Positions 53,678 through 64,000 of a stretch of 64,000 nucleotides of DNA are shown here, piece after piece. Source of the DNA: Site-B1 sp963827785. GTDB lineage: Bacteria; Bacteroidota; Bacteroidia; Flavobacteriales; Flavobacteriaceae. A program made the translations under genes and the position numbers. Location of the stretch: positions 129,717 through 193,716 of the forward strand of contig CAWHCT010000019.1 of assembly GCA_963827785.1 (NCBI GenBank), written 5' to 3'. The notes below the pieces were generated by a model, which was given only the letters and a program-made list of their open reading frames with translations, made no database searches and was not told the origin of the DNA. Numbering within the stretch: position 1 is the first letter of the stretch; each line of letters opens with the position of its first letter.

Positions 53678-56600
53678 CTAATTTTTGTTATCTAATGGTA
53701 TCGAAATAAATATTTTCGTTCCCTTTTTTAAGGAAGACTCAATACTGAACGTTCCCTTTAAATTTTGAATACGTTCTTTCACTGCAAATAATCCAAATCC
53801 TGAACTTTTAAAATACTTGTGTTTTAAATTACTAGTATCAAATCCCTTACCATTATCACTTATTTCTATCTCGAGTACTGAAGATGATAATTTAAAACCA
53901 ATACGTATTAGGGTAGCCTTAGCATGTTTCACAGTATTAGTAATAAGTTCTTGAATACTTCTGTAAATAAATACCAATTCAGTATTAGAAAGTTCAATAC
54001 TTTCAACATTTGTTGAGAAATCGACTTGGATATTGTATTGCTTTTTTATTTTATGAACCAGCCAATACATAGTATCAATAATACCGAGTTGGTATAAAAT
54101 AGGAGGGCTTAATTCATTACTAATTTTGCGTGAATTGTCTAAAGCTTCAGAAATATGAAATTGCAAGAAATTAATTTCATCTAAATATTTTTTTAATTCA
54201 GCTTTTCCTTCTAACTCATGCAATTTCATCTTTGAAATTACAAGCGACTGACTTAAATGATCATGAATGTTCTCAGCAATTTCCTTTTTTTGCTTTTCTT
54301 CAATCAATGTGAGTTCTGATGTGAGATGCTTTAAAGATTCCTGATATTCCTGAATTTCTATTTCCTGTATTTTTGCCTCATTTATATCCTGAATAATTCC
54401 CATAATATAATCCTCATTATTTAATTTGATCAACTCTCCGTAAACACGGCAAATACGAATCTCTCCAGATTTTAAAACAAATTCTGTCTCGAATCCTGTA
54501 ACTCTACCTTGCGATAATAATGTATTGACATAAAAATCTCTGTCTTTAGAATTCTTCCATACGTTCATTTGAGGTGTTTTATTCCCAATAAATTCTTCCG
54601 GTTGATAACCTGTTATTTCAAAAATTGCCTTGTTGGCTTCAATTACCGTACCATCAATGAGTCTGGTTAAAACAATGGCAACCGGACTGTTCTGGAATAT
54701 CATGGAGAATTTCTCTTCACTTTCCTTGATTTTAATCTGGTATTCTTTTTTATCCGTAATATCTCTGGCAATGCAATAAATTTGTTTTTGTTCAGGTAAA
54801 GGCCAAATATTCCATGACAACCATCTGTAATCTCCATTTTTTGTTAGCGTTCGATTTTCAAATTGAATTATTGGTGTTCCTTTAGCCAGTTCTTCTGCAG
54901 CCTTATCGGTAAGAGTTTTATCTTCGGGATGTACAAACTCGATGTAATGTTTAGATTTAAATTCTTCTTTACTCCAGCCTAATGTCTTTTCCCAGGCAGA
55001 ATTAAGCTGTAAAAAAATGCCATTTAAACCTGCAATACCAATCATATCCATACTTGTTTCAAATATACGATCGCGTTCTTCTTCCGCTTTTTTCCTTTCA
55101 GATAGTTCTTTTTCTAAATCATAGATCAAATTACTATTTTGTAATACTTATGGCAATCTGGTTAGACTAGTGTGTTACATAGATCTAATAATGGTTTGTC
55201 AAAATCTACTTTTGATTGTCGATCCCCAAATTAGGATACAGCCAATGTTTTCTCTTGTAAATTTATTGGAAGATATATTATGCTTTTTAAGTTCCCTGAT
55301 ATCTGACAATTTCTTTTTCTTGAGGAGTTAGCTCTTCTTTATTAGTGTCTTCAAGGGTTACAGTAGAATTTTCATCAATAGCTTTTTTAATATGTGGATG
55401 ATCAGAAACTTTTGCAATACGCAATGAATCTGGCATGTCACTGATAGTTTGGGGTGTGGTTGCTAAAGATACAGTTTTGAATCCTTGCACTAAATATATT
55501 GCAGAGCTGTTTTCTCCCAATAATTTTGAAAGGTTATCCGTTGCAGTCTGCATTATTTTTTCAATATCAAGATTTTTGTTTAGGGCTTCACTTACTTTTA
55601 AAAGTGTTGATAGTTCATCTCTTTGCTGTATTAATTCACTTTCAGCATTTTTTAAATTGGTTATATCATCAAAAGTTGTAAAAACCTGGAATGGTTCACT
55701 ATTGCTTTCTGAAAATATGTGGTTTTGCATTAATATTTAACCAACTTATAATTCTTGATTCAGTGGATTGAATACACCCATTACAACATTATTAATCTTC
55801 TCTTCCTGTTTGCAATGCCACCATACTTGGATGTTCATGACCGGGAAAATCTGTTCCGTCCTCACGAATCGATTTCCAGGAGGGATCAATGGATGTTTTA
55901 CCTTTCATTTGATCCATAGTTAATCCTAAAATTCTCAAAGCAGCCGGATTTGCATCAATTATCTCCCCATTTTTATTTTGATAGGTTACACCTTGTGCCA
56001 TGGATTCAAAAAGTTTCCTGTATTCTATTTCTTTTTTTAATATTTCTTCTTTTTTTAGTTCATGCTCTGTATGAATCTCTTCAAATTTTCTTCTGTAATC
56101 CAATAAGGCGAAAACATCTTTTAAGGGTCTGCTTGAAGGACCGTGTTTAACAAATTCTTTGTCAATGTAAATCAGGTAAATGGAAAAAATAGCGGAATAA
56201 ATAACGGAAGATGACAGCTTACCTATAAATCCGGATATTAAGCTTGTTTGCACCTGACCAGTTCCTGCAAAAGCTCCTATACTAAACAGCACAGTATCTA
56301 TGCTAAGCACAATAGCCATCACAATTAGAATTCTAAAAAAAAGCGTATTAATAAATCTTGATATTATATCATAAAGATATATAATCAAAAAAGCGTCTAA
56401 TATCAATAGAAGATGTACCAACTAACAGTATGCGCGCGTTTATCGCAAAAAATCCTTCAGGAATCTTAAATAACAGTTTTACGTATTTTCCGTCTATTGC
56501 CCAATTAAAAATAAAATGCAGTGATGCCAGGACTATATTTGCTGCCAGAAGTGCATAAACTACTTTTCTTGTTTGCAACGCATCCTCACTTACATATACC

Positions 56601-56849
56601 AATAAAATTGCAAAAAGACTACCGGTAAACATGATCATAGAACCGGGTGAAACTATAACACCTGGGAACAACTTCAATATAAATTGATGAGACAAGAAAT
56701 ACCTGCATGTATTGAAAAACACCTAAGGCTGTAAACAACAATGATAGTCCTAAATAGGTTCTAAGACGAAATAATAATAATAGTAGGGATCCAACTAATA
56801 AACACTGAATAAATAAAATTAAAATTTGAGTAAAGGCAATATCAGTCAT
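53678..56849 (-). CDS. Membrane hybrid-less sensor histidine kinase, TM-PAS-GAF-PAS-PAS-HisKA_3
   Basis: About 1,057 aa read across about six frame breaks (near 56700, 56400, 55790, 55730, 55270 and 55140). ATG 56849 starts an N-terminal block of about seven to eight helices. Then PAS (YRKLFESMAQGVTYQNKNGE), a GAF-like domain (LSTLLKVSEALNKNLDIEKI), PAS (IFETSMDMIGIAGLNGIFLQ), PAS (FSMIFQNSPVAIVLTRLIDG) and a NarL-type kinase with phospho-accepting His in ENIHDHLSQSLVISKMKL and HATPase (NTVKHAKATLIRIGF, ISDNGKGFD, SGFGLFAVKERIQNL). No response regulator lies next to it, so the partner is elsewhere. Signal unknown. Confidence 0.75.
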
Positions 56850-56961
56850 AAAAATCAATAATAATTTCTTCCACAATAAATAAGAATATTCGCTTTTAAA
56901 ATACTACAAATAAATCTATATTTTATTCTGTACATCAAATTTTTCGCATTTAAGAAATCAA

Positions 56962-59056
56962 CTAAGGTATATCGATCTTCTCTAAGAAAATATCGCCTCT
57001 ATCATTTATATTCTGGCTGAGGTCATCCTTTTTTAATCCACTGGAAATACTAATGATCTCCCCAAGATAGTTTTCGAAGATTACATGTGGATATCCAATA
57101 GTATTAAAATTCTCAATAGATGATGTATTTCTATTATAAATTAACGCTTCTTTGCTATGTAAACTTTCTGGTGTTATTTGCCAATCCGGGTCATTATTTG
57201 TGCCAAATATTTCTATTCCATCCTGACTAATTCCACTAGGAAAATAAGGTTCTTCAAATGATTCAAGAAAAGAAAAGGAAGTGGTTGAATATAATCTGTT
57301 TTCATCAAAATTAATTATATAATCCTGAGGGGAATTATATAACGTCTTATTGAAAAAATAACCATCATCTGTTATAGGAATAGCAACATTTTGTTCAAAA
57401 GTTAATGTCCCATTCAGCTGCGATATCAAATACCATACTATTGGTTTCATTTTTATGTCCAACCAGTATTTTATCATCATTCAATTCAAAAACCTGGTAA
57501 TTATAAGCACCTTGATTTTCAGAAAAATGTGGTTTTGAGTCCACCAAGAAAAAATTGGCGTTATCTCTGTTGTATGTAAAAATTTCGTCGTCATCTATCA
57601 ATACCCAATAACCACTATTTGTGTAAAGAAAATCATCAAAAGACGAAATCCCTTCAGGATCTATCTGATATTTATACTCCATGGTTGAAGCATTGTAAAT
57701 AAATAAATCAAATCCTGCAGCAACAACCAATTCTTCGCCATTGGTAGAAGAAATTAACTTAATTGGAACATTTGTAGAAGCAGTAGGTTCTAAGTTAGAA
57801 ATTGCTTCTGTTTGATTTGATTCATAATTAAAACGCTGTATACTGGTATTGTAATTCTGTCCACTTTCATTACCAAAGAAATAAACTACGGGCTCATCAG
57901 GGTCAATAGCCATTGAGTGAATGCTCTGAAAGTTGGTTAGTTCGTCTCTTTTGTAATCAACTTCCCAAAAAGTGGTCACATTTTGATAATAAAAATTAGT
58001 TTTGTTACCAAAAATATCATGAACCATGATATTATAAACCGGATTTTCTAAATAAGGAGGATTCTCAATTACGAACGACGTAGTATTAATATCGTCTATT
58101 ATGGCAACATTGTATTCCTGATAGCCAGATCCTGATCCGCCAGTATGATTTGCAAAAATTATTTCATAATGAGAGAAATAAGGCATGGTGCTAATCTCCC
58201 AACTCAATTGAATTTGGTCATTAACTACCACAGGTTGGTTCATGATTACTGGTGTAGCATTAATGAATTCGGTATATTGTTGAAAAAGATAACTTTCCCC
58301 AAGTAACCCTTCATTTGTGAATACCTTTATGTAATAACACAAAACTTCTTCTGCAGGAGGATTCAGGTCTGTAAAATCTGTGATAGAAATATCTGTAATA
58401 GTTTCAATTAAGATTGCATTGTCCTTTGAACAGTTATTCCCATAACTTCTATAAATTTCTATTCTGTCAAATTCATTGAAGCCTTGGTAAGGTTCCCAGG
58501 TAAAACTTAAAAGGTTTTCATAGCCTTCATTTTCATTACGATAAAATGTAGGTGAAACCAGATCGATTTCTACAGGCTGATATTTTCTTGCGTAAATTTT
58601 GAAAACATCCAATTCACCATCTTCATCAATGTCAAATTTTGATTTAAAGGTTAGCTCATTAGCATTTAAATTAGTGATTACTAATTCATCACTTTGACCA
58701 AAAGAATTCGAAATCGTAACAACTCCTTCATTTAATTCCCAATCAAATTCATTGATAGAATAGTCACATCCATTGTTCTGGTACAAATATTCCCGATAGA
58801 TTCCATTTTCTGAATAAATGAAAAAATCCCTTCCGCAATCCTGGTATTCTATTGGAATATCGACTATAATGCCTTCAAATTCAGCATTAAAAATTGCCCA
58901 AATTCCCGTCAAATTCGACTCAGCTGCCGACGTCAAGGCACCACTATAAAAGTTATCGGTATTTGTTGGATCGGTGTCATCATCATTATTTGAGCAACCG
59001 AATAGAACCATTATTAGAGATACTAAAATAAACCTCTGTTGTAATATTTTACCCAT
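56962..59056 (-). CDS. Large secreted lipoprotein, lipocalin-like and FnIII/propeller-like parts
   Basis: About 698 aa, one frame break near 57440. Lipoprotein signal MGKILQQRFILVSLIMVLFGC (Cys21), then an Asp/Thr linker. Residues about 45-160 resemble a lipocalin-like domain (LTGIWAIFNAEFEGI, VVTISNSFGQSDELVI). Residues 165-360 look like two fibronectin type III-like beta domains (SFTWEPYQGFNEFDRIEIYR, LSWEISTMPYFSHYEIIF). The C-terminal 330 residues repeat short motifs with Asp/Asn turns (SIHSMAIDPDEPVVYFFGNE), as in a beta-propeller. Surface or periplasmic role unknown. It stands alone on the minus strand, before the kinase gene. Confidence 0.6.
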
Positions 59057-59342
59057 GTGTTAAAAGTATTAACTTAACTTTATTGAACAAAAAAATATCA
59101 GAAATTTATTGCAGTTTTTTAAATTATTTTCCGATACAGAAAGTGACTTATTAATATTCACAACCTTCTAAGTTTAGTAGTACAAATTCGAGACAAAAAA
59201 ATCTAAATATTATAAGTTAAATCAAAATACATTGTTAATTATAAAAATTGGTTAAAAAATGAATTTAATTAGCACAATTGAAATATCAATTTAAGAGTAA
59301 AATATTTTGAATATTTTAATGAATAATTAAATATTCTTATAC

Positions 59343-61769
59343 TCAAAATGAGTATTTAAGGTTAAATCCTGTATAGTAATTAATTGGAGTACTGGGATAG
59401 AAAAATCTAGGTGAATTGTTTCCAAAAGCAGGTGCATTTATCAAAACTTGCGAAGCATAATGGGTATTAAACAAATTATTGATTCCAATAAAACTGTTTA
59501 AAACTACTTTTTTTAAAAGATTTTTTTGATATCCTATCTTTAAATTGAAAAGGTCATATGAATTTGAATGAACCAGGTTATCATCAGTTATTGGCATGCT
59601 TCCAACATATTGATAATTTATATTAGCAAATAATCCCATTTCGGTATTAATCTCTACCCTTGTGCTAAGTACCTTAGAAGGCACTCCAGTTAATTCATTT
59701 CCAGAAAAGTCATTTTCGTCATCAATAAACTCTTTAAACTTATAATTGTTTAATGCCAAGGAATGGTATGTGTTAAGGCGAGTTGATTTTGATTTGATCC
59801 AATTATAATTCAATGACATCTCCAAACCATCATGTTCTGTACTCCCTGCATTGATTCCTATGAATTGATCTTCGGAAGTTCGCCTCGCTACTAATAGGTT
59901 CTTGACTGCTAATCTGTAAAATGATAAATCATATCTTAATCTATTGTCAAAAGCCTGACCTCTCATTCCTATTTCAAAGTTCCATCCTGTTTCAGGTATT
60001 ATTTTTGGATTGATTTGTCCGTTTGGCAATAAGGTCTCCTCCAAAGTGGGTGGAGAAAATCCGTGACCAATATTTGCAAAAAGGCTATGATTTTTGGGGA
60101 ACAAATATGAAAATCCGATTTTTGGGGAAACAATCCCCTTAAAGGAATAAGTTCCAGACTGATCTGAATTGGTGTCTGATATCACCTCATCTGATAGGAC
60201 ATATCTCGTGTTGTTATAATTTAGACCAAAAGAAAGTAGTGTATTTTTTGAGAAATGATAATTGAATTCGGAAAAGACATTTATATAATTTCGCTTCTCC
60301 TCAAAACTTGAAATCAAATCGCCTTTAACACTACCTGTTCCTGTTGGATATTCTTCATACAAATTGTCGAATGTTTTATAGTCTTGCCAATCACCATATA
60401 GTTCCAATCCTGCTGTCCAATCAATTTTGGAATTAAACATTTGATTAGTGCCATTTAATCTACTTCGAACACCAATTGAAAAAGTGTCTTCATCTAGTAT
60501 ATTGAATGGTCTCGGTTCATATGAATCAATAAAGGAACCAAAAATACTTGAAGAGAGATTCAGAGCATTACTAAACTCATGGCGCCATGACAGACCAAGG
60601 ATATTTCTTTTATTATCTTCATATCCTTTAGCACTTGCCCATGTAAAGGCAGCCGAAGACGGACTATCTTGATAGGTATCATAATCTAATGAACTTGGAA
60701 TAAATGCCTTCAAATCCACCAAACTTACGATTGTTGAAATTCGGTCCTTGGAACTCGGAAAATGATTGGAAAGAAGTGTTAAAGTTTTTCTGTCATAATT
60801 ATTATTATCTCTATAGCCATCACTTTGTGTGTTACTATAAACAACTCTATATCCATTTTTTAGACCGCCATAACTCCCGTCAATAGAAAACTTGAAAAGA
60901 CCATAAGAACCTGCAATTAATTCTGTTGAAATCTCTGATTGTTTGAAAAGTGATTTACGCGGAATAATGTGAATAGTTCCCCCCAGACCAGCACCATAGA
61001 TACTAGATGACGCTCCCCTAATGACTTCAATTCGAGATATGGTATTTAGTTCAAAATCTTCAATGTTGGTTTCCCCATTACCATTTGTTAAAGGAATTTC
61101 TTGATAATAAGCTCTAATTTTTGAAGTTCCATATGGGTTTCTAGAACCAATCCCTCTAATGGTAATTCTATTTGTGTTTAATGCTCCAGTTTGCATATAA
61201 ATTCCAGGGACGTTATTTAGAACAGGTGCAAAATCGGTTGAATTATAAAAATTAATATCATCTGAAGACACAACACTTACCGCTGACGTCGATTTTTTAA
61301 GTTTTAAAGGAATAAGATGTGTGCCAACGATAACTTCATTTAATAAGGTGGGTTCGGGATAAAGTTGTATGACCATAAACCCTTCATTGGTAATATTCAC
61401 CATCTGTGTTTTATAACCCAAACAACTTATTTGATAACTACCCGGTTCATTGATAATTACCTTACCTTCTAAATCACTGATAAAAATTTCATTGTTTGAC
61501 AGGTTAGTAATGTGAACACTTGCGATAGGTTCATTTGTTACGGACTCTACAATTTTCAACAGAATGTCATTTTGTTGTTGACCGTAAATCAAATAACCGT
61601 AACAATTACAAATGCAGGTAATACGACAAGAATCGTCACTATCTTCTTGATGATTATGATTAACACTTATATCTTCAATATTTTGGTCTTCAAAATTATG
61701 ACCCTCAGTACAAGGTTTTGCTGATAGAAAAAATAAAGTTAATGCAAATATGAATGCTAATATTTTCAT
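59343..61769 (-). CDS. TonB-dependent receptor with fused Cys/His-rich N-terminus
   Basis: 808 aa from ATG 61769 (MKILAFIFALTLFFLSAKPC). The first about 60 residues, with HNHQEDSDDSC and CRITCICNCYG, match the pattern of DUF6660, normally a separate small protein encoded before such receptors. Next come a carboxypeptidase-like beta domain (LLKIVESVTNEPIASVHI), the plug (STSAVSVVSSDDINFYNSTD and GASSSIYGAGLGGTIHIIPR) and a 22-strand barrel ending NYYTGFNLKYSF. It imports an unidentified substrate, perhaps a metal complex given the Cys/His part. The fused state keeps one signal peptide. Stands alone, 150 bp before mnmE. Confidence 0.82.
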   Translation of the reverse strand: MKILAFIFALTLFFLSAKPCTEGHNFEDQNIEDISVNHNHQEDSDDSCRITCICNCYGYLIYGQQQNDILLKIVESVTNEPIASVHITNLSNNEIFISDLEGKVIINEPGSYQISCLGYKTQMVNITNEGFMVIQLYPEPTLLNEVIVGTHLIPLKLKKSTSAVSVVSSDDINFYNSTDFAPVLNNVPGIYMQTGALNTNRITIRGIGSRNPYGTSKIRAYYQEIPLTNGNGETNIEDFELNTISRIEVIRGASSSIYGAGLGGTIHIIPRKSLFKQSEISTELIAGSYGLFKFSIDGSYGGLKNGYRVVYSNTQSDGYRDNNNYDRKTLTLLSNHFPSSKDRISTIVSLVDLKAFIPSSLDYDTYQDSPSSAAFTWASAKGYEDNKRNILGLSWRHEFSNALNLSSSIFGSFIDSYEPRPFNILDEDTFSIGVRSRLNGTNQMFNSKIDWTAGLELYGDWQDYKTFDNLYEEYPTGTGSVKGDLISSFEEKRNYINVFSEFNYHFSKNTLLSFGLNYNNTRYVLSDEVISDTNSDQSGTYSFKGIVSPKIGFSYLFPKNHSLFANIGHGFSPPTLEETLLPNGQINPKIIPETGWNFEIGMRGQAFDNRLRYDLSFYRLAVKNLLVARRTSEDQFIGINAGSTEHDGLEMSLNYNWIKSKSTRLNTYHSLALNNYKFKEFIDDENDFSGNELTGVPSKVLSTRVEINTEMGLFANINYQYVGSMPITDDNLVHSNSYDLFNLKIGYQKNLLKKVVLNSFIGINNLFNTHYASQVLINAPAFGNNSPRFFYPSTPINYYTGFNLKYSF

Positions 61770-61919
61770 TGAGGCAAAGATATAAACTAATTGGTGCAAT
61801 ACTTGTGCAAAAAAGAGGTTTACCATTTTACGCGCATTCAGTTTCGAATACATAAAGTACCTTACTCCTGTTCATATACAATTAAAGATATATTGTACAA
61901 ATACGGAACAATTATTTAA

Positions 61920-63317
61920 CTATTTGCCGATACAGAAATTGGCAAAAATATTACCCAACAGATCATCACTTGTAATTTCACCGGTAATTTCCCCAAAATG
62001 ATAGAGTGCCTGCCTGATATCTATAGCCATCAGATCTCCAGATAATCCTGAATTCAAGCCATACTGAACTTTTTTTATTTCTTCTAATGCCTTTAATAAA
62101 GCATCATAGTGACGGGAGTTAGTAATTATGGTGTCATTATTTTTTAAAGCACCGGTATTAATAAAACCAAGTAATTTATCATGAAGTACATCTATTCCTA
62201 TATTCTCTTTAGCCGATAGCATCAGGGCATCAGGAATAAATTCTTGAATTTTAGATTTTTGAGATGTACTTAAGATATCTGTCTTATTTGCAACAATCAA
62301 TATAGATTTTGATGGAAACTTGTTTTTAATCTTTTGAATCTCAGTTATTATATTTTTAAGAAAAGATTCTTTTTGCGATACGAAACCGGCATCAAACAAA
62401 TATATAACAACCTGAGCCTGAGTTATTTTTTCAAATGTCTTCTTAATCCCGATAGATTCAACTTCATCTTTGGTCTCCCTAATTCCTGCTGTATCAATAA
62501 ACCTGAAATTAATTCCACCGATGATTATTTCGTCCTCTATGGTATCTCTGGTTGTTCCGGCAATATGACTTACAATCGCTCTGTCTTCATTTAAAAGAGC
62601 ATTAAGGAGTGTTGATTTACCCACATTCGGTTCGCCAACAATTGCAATCGGAATGCCCTTTTTAATCACATTACCCAAAGAAAAACTGTCAATCAACCTT
62701 TTTAATACCGTAATGATTCTATTAATTAGTTCATGAAACTGGTCACGATTTGCAAATTCTACATCTTCTTCGGCAAAATCCAATTCCAGTTCGATCAAGC
62801 TTGCAAAATTGAGCAATTCATCTCTAAGTTGTTTAATTTCTGATGAAAAGCCTCCACGCATTTGCTGCATGGCTATTTGATGTGATGCTTCACTGTCACT
62901 GGCAATCAGGTCTGCCACAGCCTCAGCCTGACTTAAATCCAATTTCCCATTTAAAAAAGCTCGAAGTGTAAACTCTCCAGGATTGGCAATCCTGCATCCT
63001 TCGCGCAAAAATAATTGAATGATCTCCTTTTGGATAAAAGGACTTCCGTGACAGGAAATTTCGACTACGTCCTCGCCTGTATATGAATTTGGATCTTTAA
63101 AAATTGAAACCAGAACCTCATCCAGTTCATGATTGCCATCAACAATAGACCCAAGATGTATAGTATGGGACTTTTGATCTTTTAACTTCTTTCCCGATCT
63201 GGATCTAAAATTTTTATCTACAATACTAATAGCTTTTTTACCTGACAATCTTATCAGCGCTATTGCACCAGAACCTGAAGGAGTAGCTAAGGCTATTATA
63301 GTATCGTTAGGTTTCAT
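61920..63317 (-). CDS. mnmE: tRNA modification GTPase MnmE
   Basis: 465 aa, intact. With MnmG it modifies the wobble uridine (xm5s2U) of tRNAs. N-terminal tetrahydrofolate domain (DTIIALATPSGSGAIALIRLSG, SCHGSPFIQKEIIQLFLREG), then a helical part split by the G domain: GEPNVGKSTLLNALL (P loop), GTTRDTIEDEI, DTAGIRETKDEVE and NKTDIL. The C-terminus has the invariant CIGK. Start at 63317 is supported by MKPNDTIIALATPSGSG. A perfect -7 element TACTTTTG lies just 5 bp before the ATG, so the mRNA may be leaderless. Confidence 0.96.
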   Translation of the reverse strand: MKPNDTIIALATPSGSGAIALIRLSGKKAISIVDKNFRSRSGKKLKDQKSHTIHLGSIVDGNHELDEVLVSIFKDPNSYTGEDVVEISCHGSPFIQKEIIQLFLREGCRIANPGEFTLRAFLNGKLDLSQAEAVADLIASDSEASHQIAMQQMRGGFSSEIKQLRDELLNFASLIELELDFAEEDVEFANRDQFHELINRIITVLKRLIDSFSLGNVIKKGIPIAIVGEPNVGKSTLLNALLNEDRAIVSHIAGTTRDTIEDEIIIGGINFRFIDTAGIRETKDEVESIGIKKTFEKITQAQVVIYLFDAGFVSQKESFLKNIITEIQKIKNKFPSKSILIVANKTDILSTSQKSKIQEFIPDALMLSAKENIGIDVLHDKLLGFINTGALKNNDTIITNSRHYDALLKALEEIKKVQYGLNSGLSGDLMAIDIRQALYHFGEITGEITSDDLLGNIFANFCIGK

Positions 63318-63321
63318 GAGG

Positions 63322-63329
63322 CAAAAGTA
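63322..63329 (-). promoter_or_regulatory. Perfect -7 element of mnmE, leaderless context
   Basis: TACTTTTG on the minus strand (TAnnTTTG), 4 bp before the mnmE ATG at 63317. With transcription starting 5-7 nt beyond the element, the mRNA would begin at or inside the start codon. Confidence 0.5.
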
Positions 63330-63404
63330 AGAAATTGACTTTATTAAGGTTGTAAAAATCTCTTAATGTTCCAATAATCCCTACCCCAAAATAATTTTAT
63401 CTAC

Positions 63405-63412
63405 TATATTTG
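63405..63412 (+). promoter_or_regulatory. -7 element of DUF4369 lipoprotein gene
   Basis: TATATTTG matches TAnnTTTG exactly, 27 bp before the ATG at 63439. No -33 element or operator recognised. Confidence 0.5.
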
Positions 63413-63438
63413 CACAAATCTTAATTTTAAAAATTCTT

Positions 63439-64000
63439 ATGAAAAAATTTATTGTACTTCTCACTGTAATTCTCTCTTTCTTGTCATGTGAAATGGAATC
63501 AAAAGAATTCGTTATTTCCGGCGAAATAGCAGGTGTTCCTGACGGAGCAAAAGTTGAGTTAAAAGAAATTAAAGATAACAACCCTGTATTATTGGATACT
63601 ACTACCATAAAGGATGGGAAATTCACTTTAAAAGGGTCGGTAATTGAACCTGATATCCATATTTTAACTATACAAAAGGTTCCGGGCAGATTACCTTTTA
63701 TTTTGGAAAACAAGAAGTTAAATATGGAATTGTACAAAGATAGTCTTGGCCTTTCAAAAATTGCCGGGAAGTAAAGAAAATGATGTCGCTCAAAATTATA
63801 TGAAAGCTGTAACTAAATTCAGGAAAAAGAATGATGCGTTAATGATCGAGTTAAATCAGGCAAGACAAAAAAATGACACACTGTTTCTAAAAGGTTTTAG
63901 AGATAAAAGACAGGAAATTAAAAATGAAAATGATTCCTATAATTTGGAATTCATAAAAAAGAACAACAATAGTCTGTTTGCTGTTTTGCTTCTGGAAAAC
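63439..64000 (+). CDS. DUF4369 lipoprotein, 5' part (runs off window)
   Basis: At least 187 aa. Lipoprotein signal MKKFIVLLTVILSFLSC (Cys17), then DUF4369: FVISGEIAGVPDGAKVELKE, LLDTTTIKDGKFTLKGSVIE, RLPFILENKKLNMELYKDS. A frame break near 63765 (extra or lost base in ATTGCCGGGAAG) ends the open frame at 63774; in the restored frame the protein continues as a helical region (KFRKKNDALMIELNQARQ) to the window end. DUF4369 proteins usually end in a TlpA-like thioredoxin domain, which would lie beyond this window and act in periplasmic disulfide exchange. Partial at 3' end. Confidence 0.7.

Noticed and set aside
1..64000. CRISPR arrays, tRNA/rRNA genes, insertion sequences, prophage genes
   Set aside because: None seen: no regularly spaced repeats, no transposase or integrase frames, no cloverleaf-like sequence noticed by eye. 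A tRNA could be overlooked without a scan.

Overview
The window comes from an AT-rich member of the Bacteroidota, most likely a marine Flavobacteriia (possibly Lutibacter-like, low confidence). Evidence: promoters carry the Bacteroidota -7 element TAnnTTTG/A instead of an E. coli -10 box; there are TonB receptors of flavobacterial type, DUF5777 and DUF4369 proteins, and a short CydA. No rRNA, tRNA, CRISPR array, insertion sequence or phage gene was seen. Many genes carry single-base insertions or deletions that split an otherwise conserved protein into two or more frames. These look like uncorrected long-read errors rather than decay and are densest in the two RND pump genes.

Layout. 0-7.1 kb (minus): TolC, membrane fusion protein, RND pump, a PII-like protein and a DUF2892 protein. 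7.3-9.9 kb (plus): nadA-nadB. 9.9-14.0 kb (minus): cydAB and an SQR-like flavoprotein. 14.1-20.3 kb (minus): a MarR-controlled RND operon. 20.3-24.2 kb: two DUF2202 ferritin-like proteins and an OprC-like copper TonB receptor. 24.2-38.5 kb (minus): a sulfur oxidation island with a CstB-like persulfide dioxygenase-rhodanese, two SulP transporters, a cytoplasmic molybdoenzyme with a fused FeS-NrfD partner (SoeABC-like), type II sulfide:quinone oxidoreductase, thioredoxin, a cytochrome c-DUF3365 lipoprotein, a rhodanese and a Crp/Fnr regulator. 38.6-41.3 kb (plus): an eRF1-like protein, an ATP-cone nuclease and a beta-CASP RNase. 41.5-51.5 kb (plus): six-heme and one-heme lipoproteins, a beta-barrel and two consecutive TAT FeS / NrfD / unknown-protein modules ending in a cytochrome c. 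51.6-64 kb: glycogen phosphorylase, a large sensor kinase, a lipoprotein, a TonB receptor, mnmE and a partial DUF4369 gene.

The main result is regulatory. Fourteen promoters share one geometry: a 16-bp Crp/Fnr-type palindrome, then 21 bp (20-21 in one case), then TAnnTTTR (one mismatch in one case). Two operator classes use it. Motif A, TGTAAC-N4-GTTACA, stands before the TolC-RND operon, the SQR-like gene, cydAB, the persulfide dioxygenase, the molybdoenzyme operon, sqr, the rhodanese operon and an apparently non-coding transcript. Motif B, ATGAy-N4-rTCAT, stands before a 45-aa membrane protein, a second non-coding transcript, the nuclease operon, the six-heme operon and the second FeS-NrfD module. 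The Crp/Fnr protein in the window has Val where Crp and Fnr have the Glu that reads the G of TGTGA/TTGAT, which fits motif A (TGTAA). It also has a Cys77/Cys83/Cys84 cluster in its sensor domain.

Working model (inference): sulfide is oxidised by SQR to persulfide, by the dioxygenase to sulfite, and by the molybdoenzyme to sulfate, which SulP proteins carry across the membrane. Electrons enter the quinone pool and leave through cytochrome bd, or through the motif B-controlled NrfD/FeS/cytochrome modules, which may deliver them to the periplasm or cell surface.
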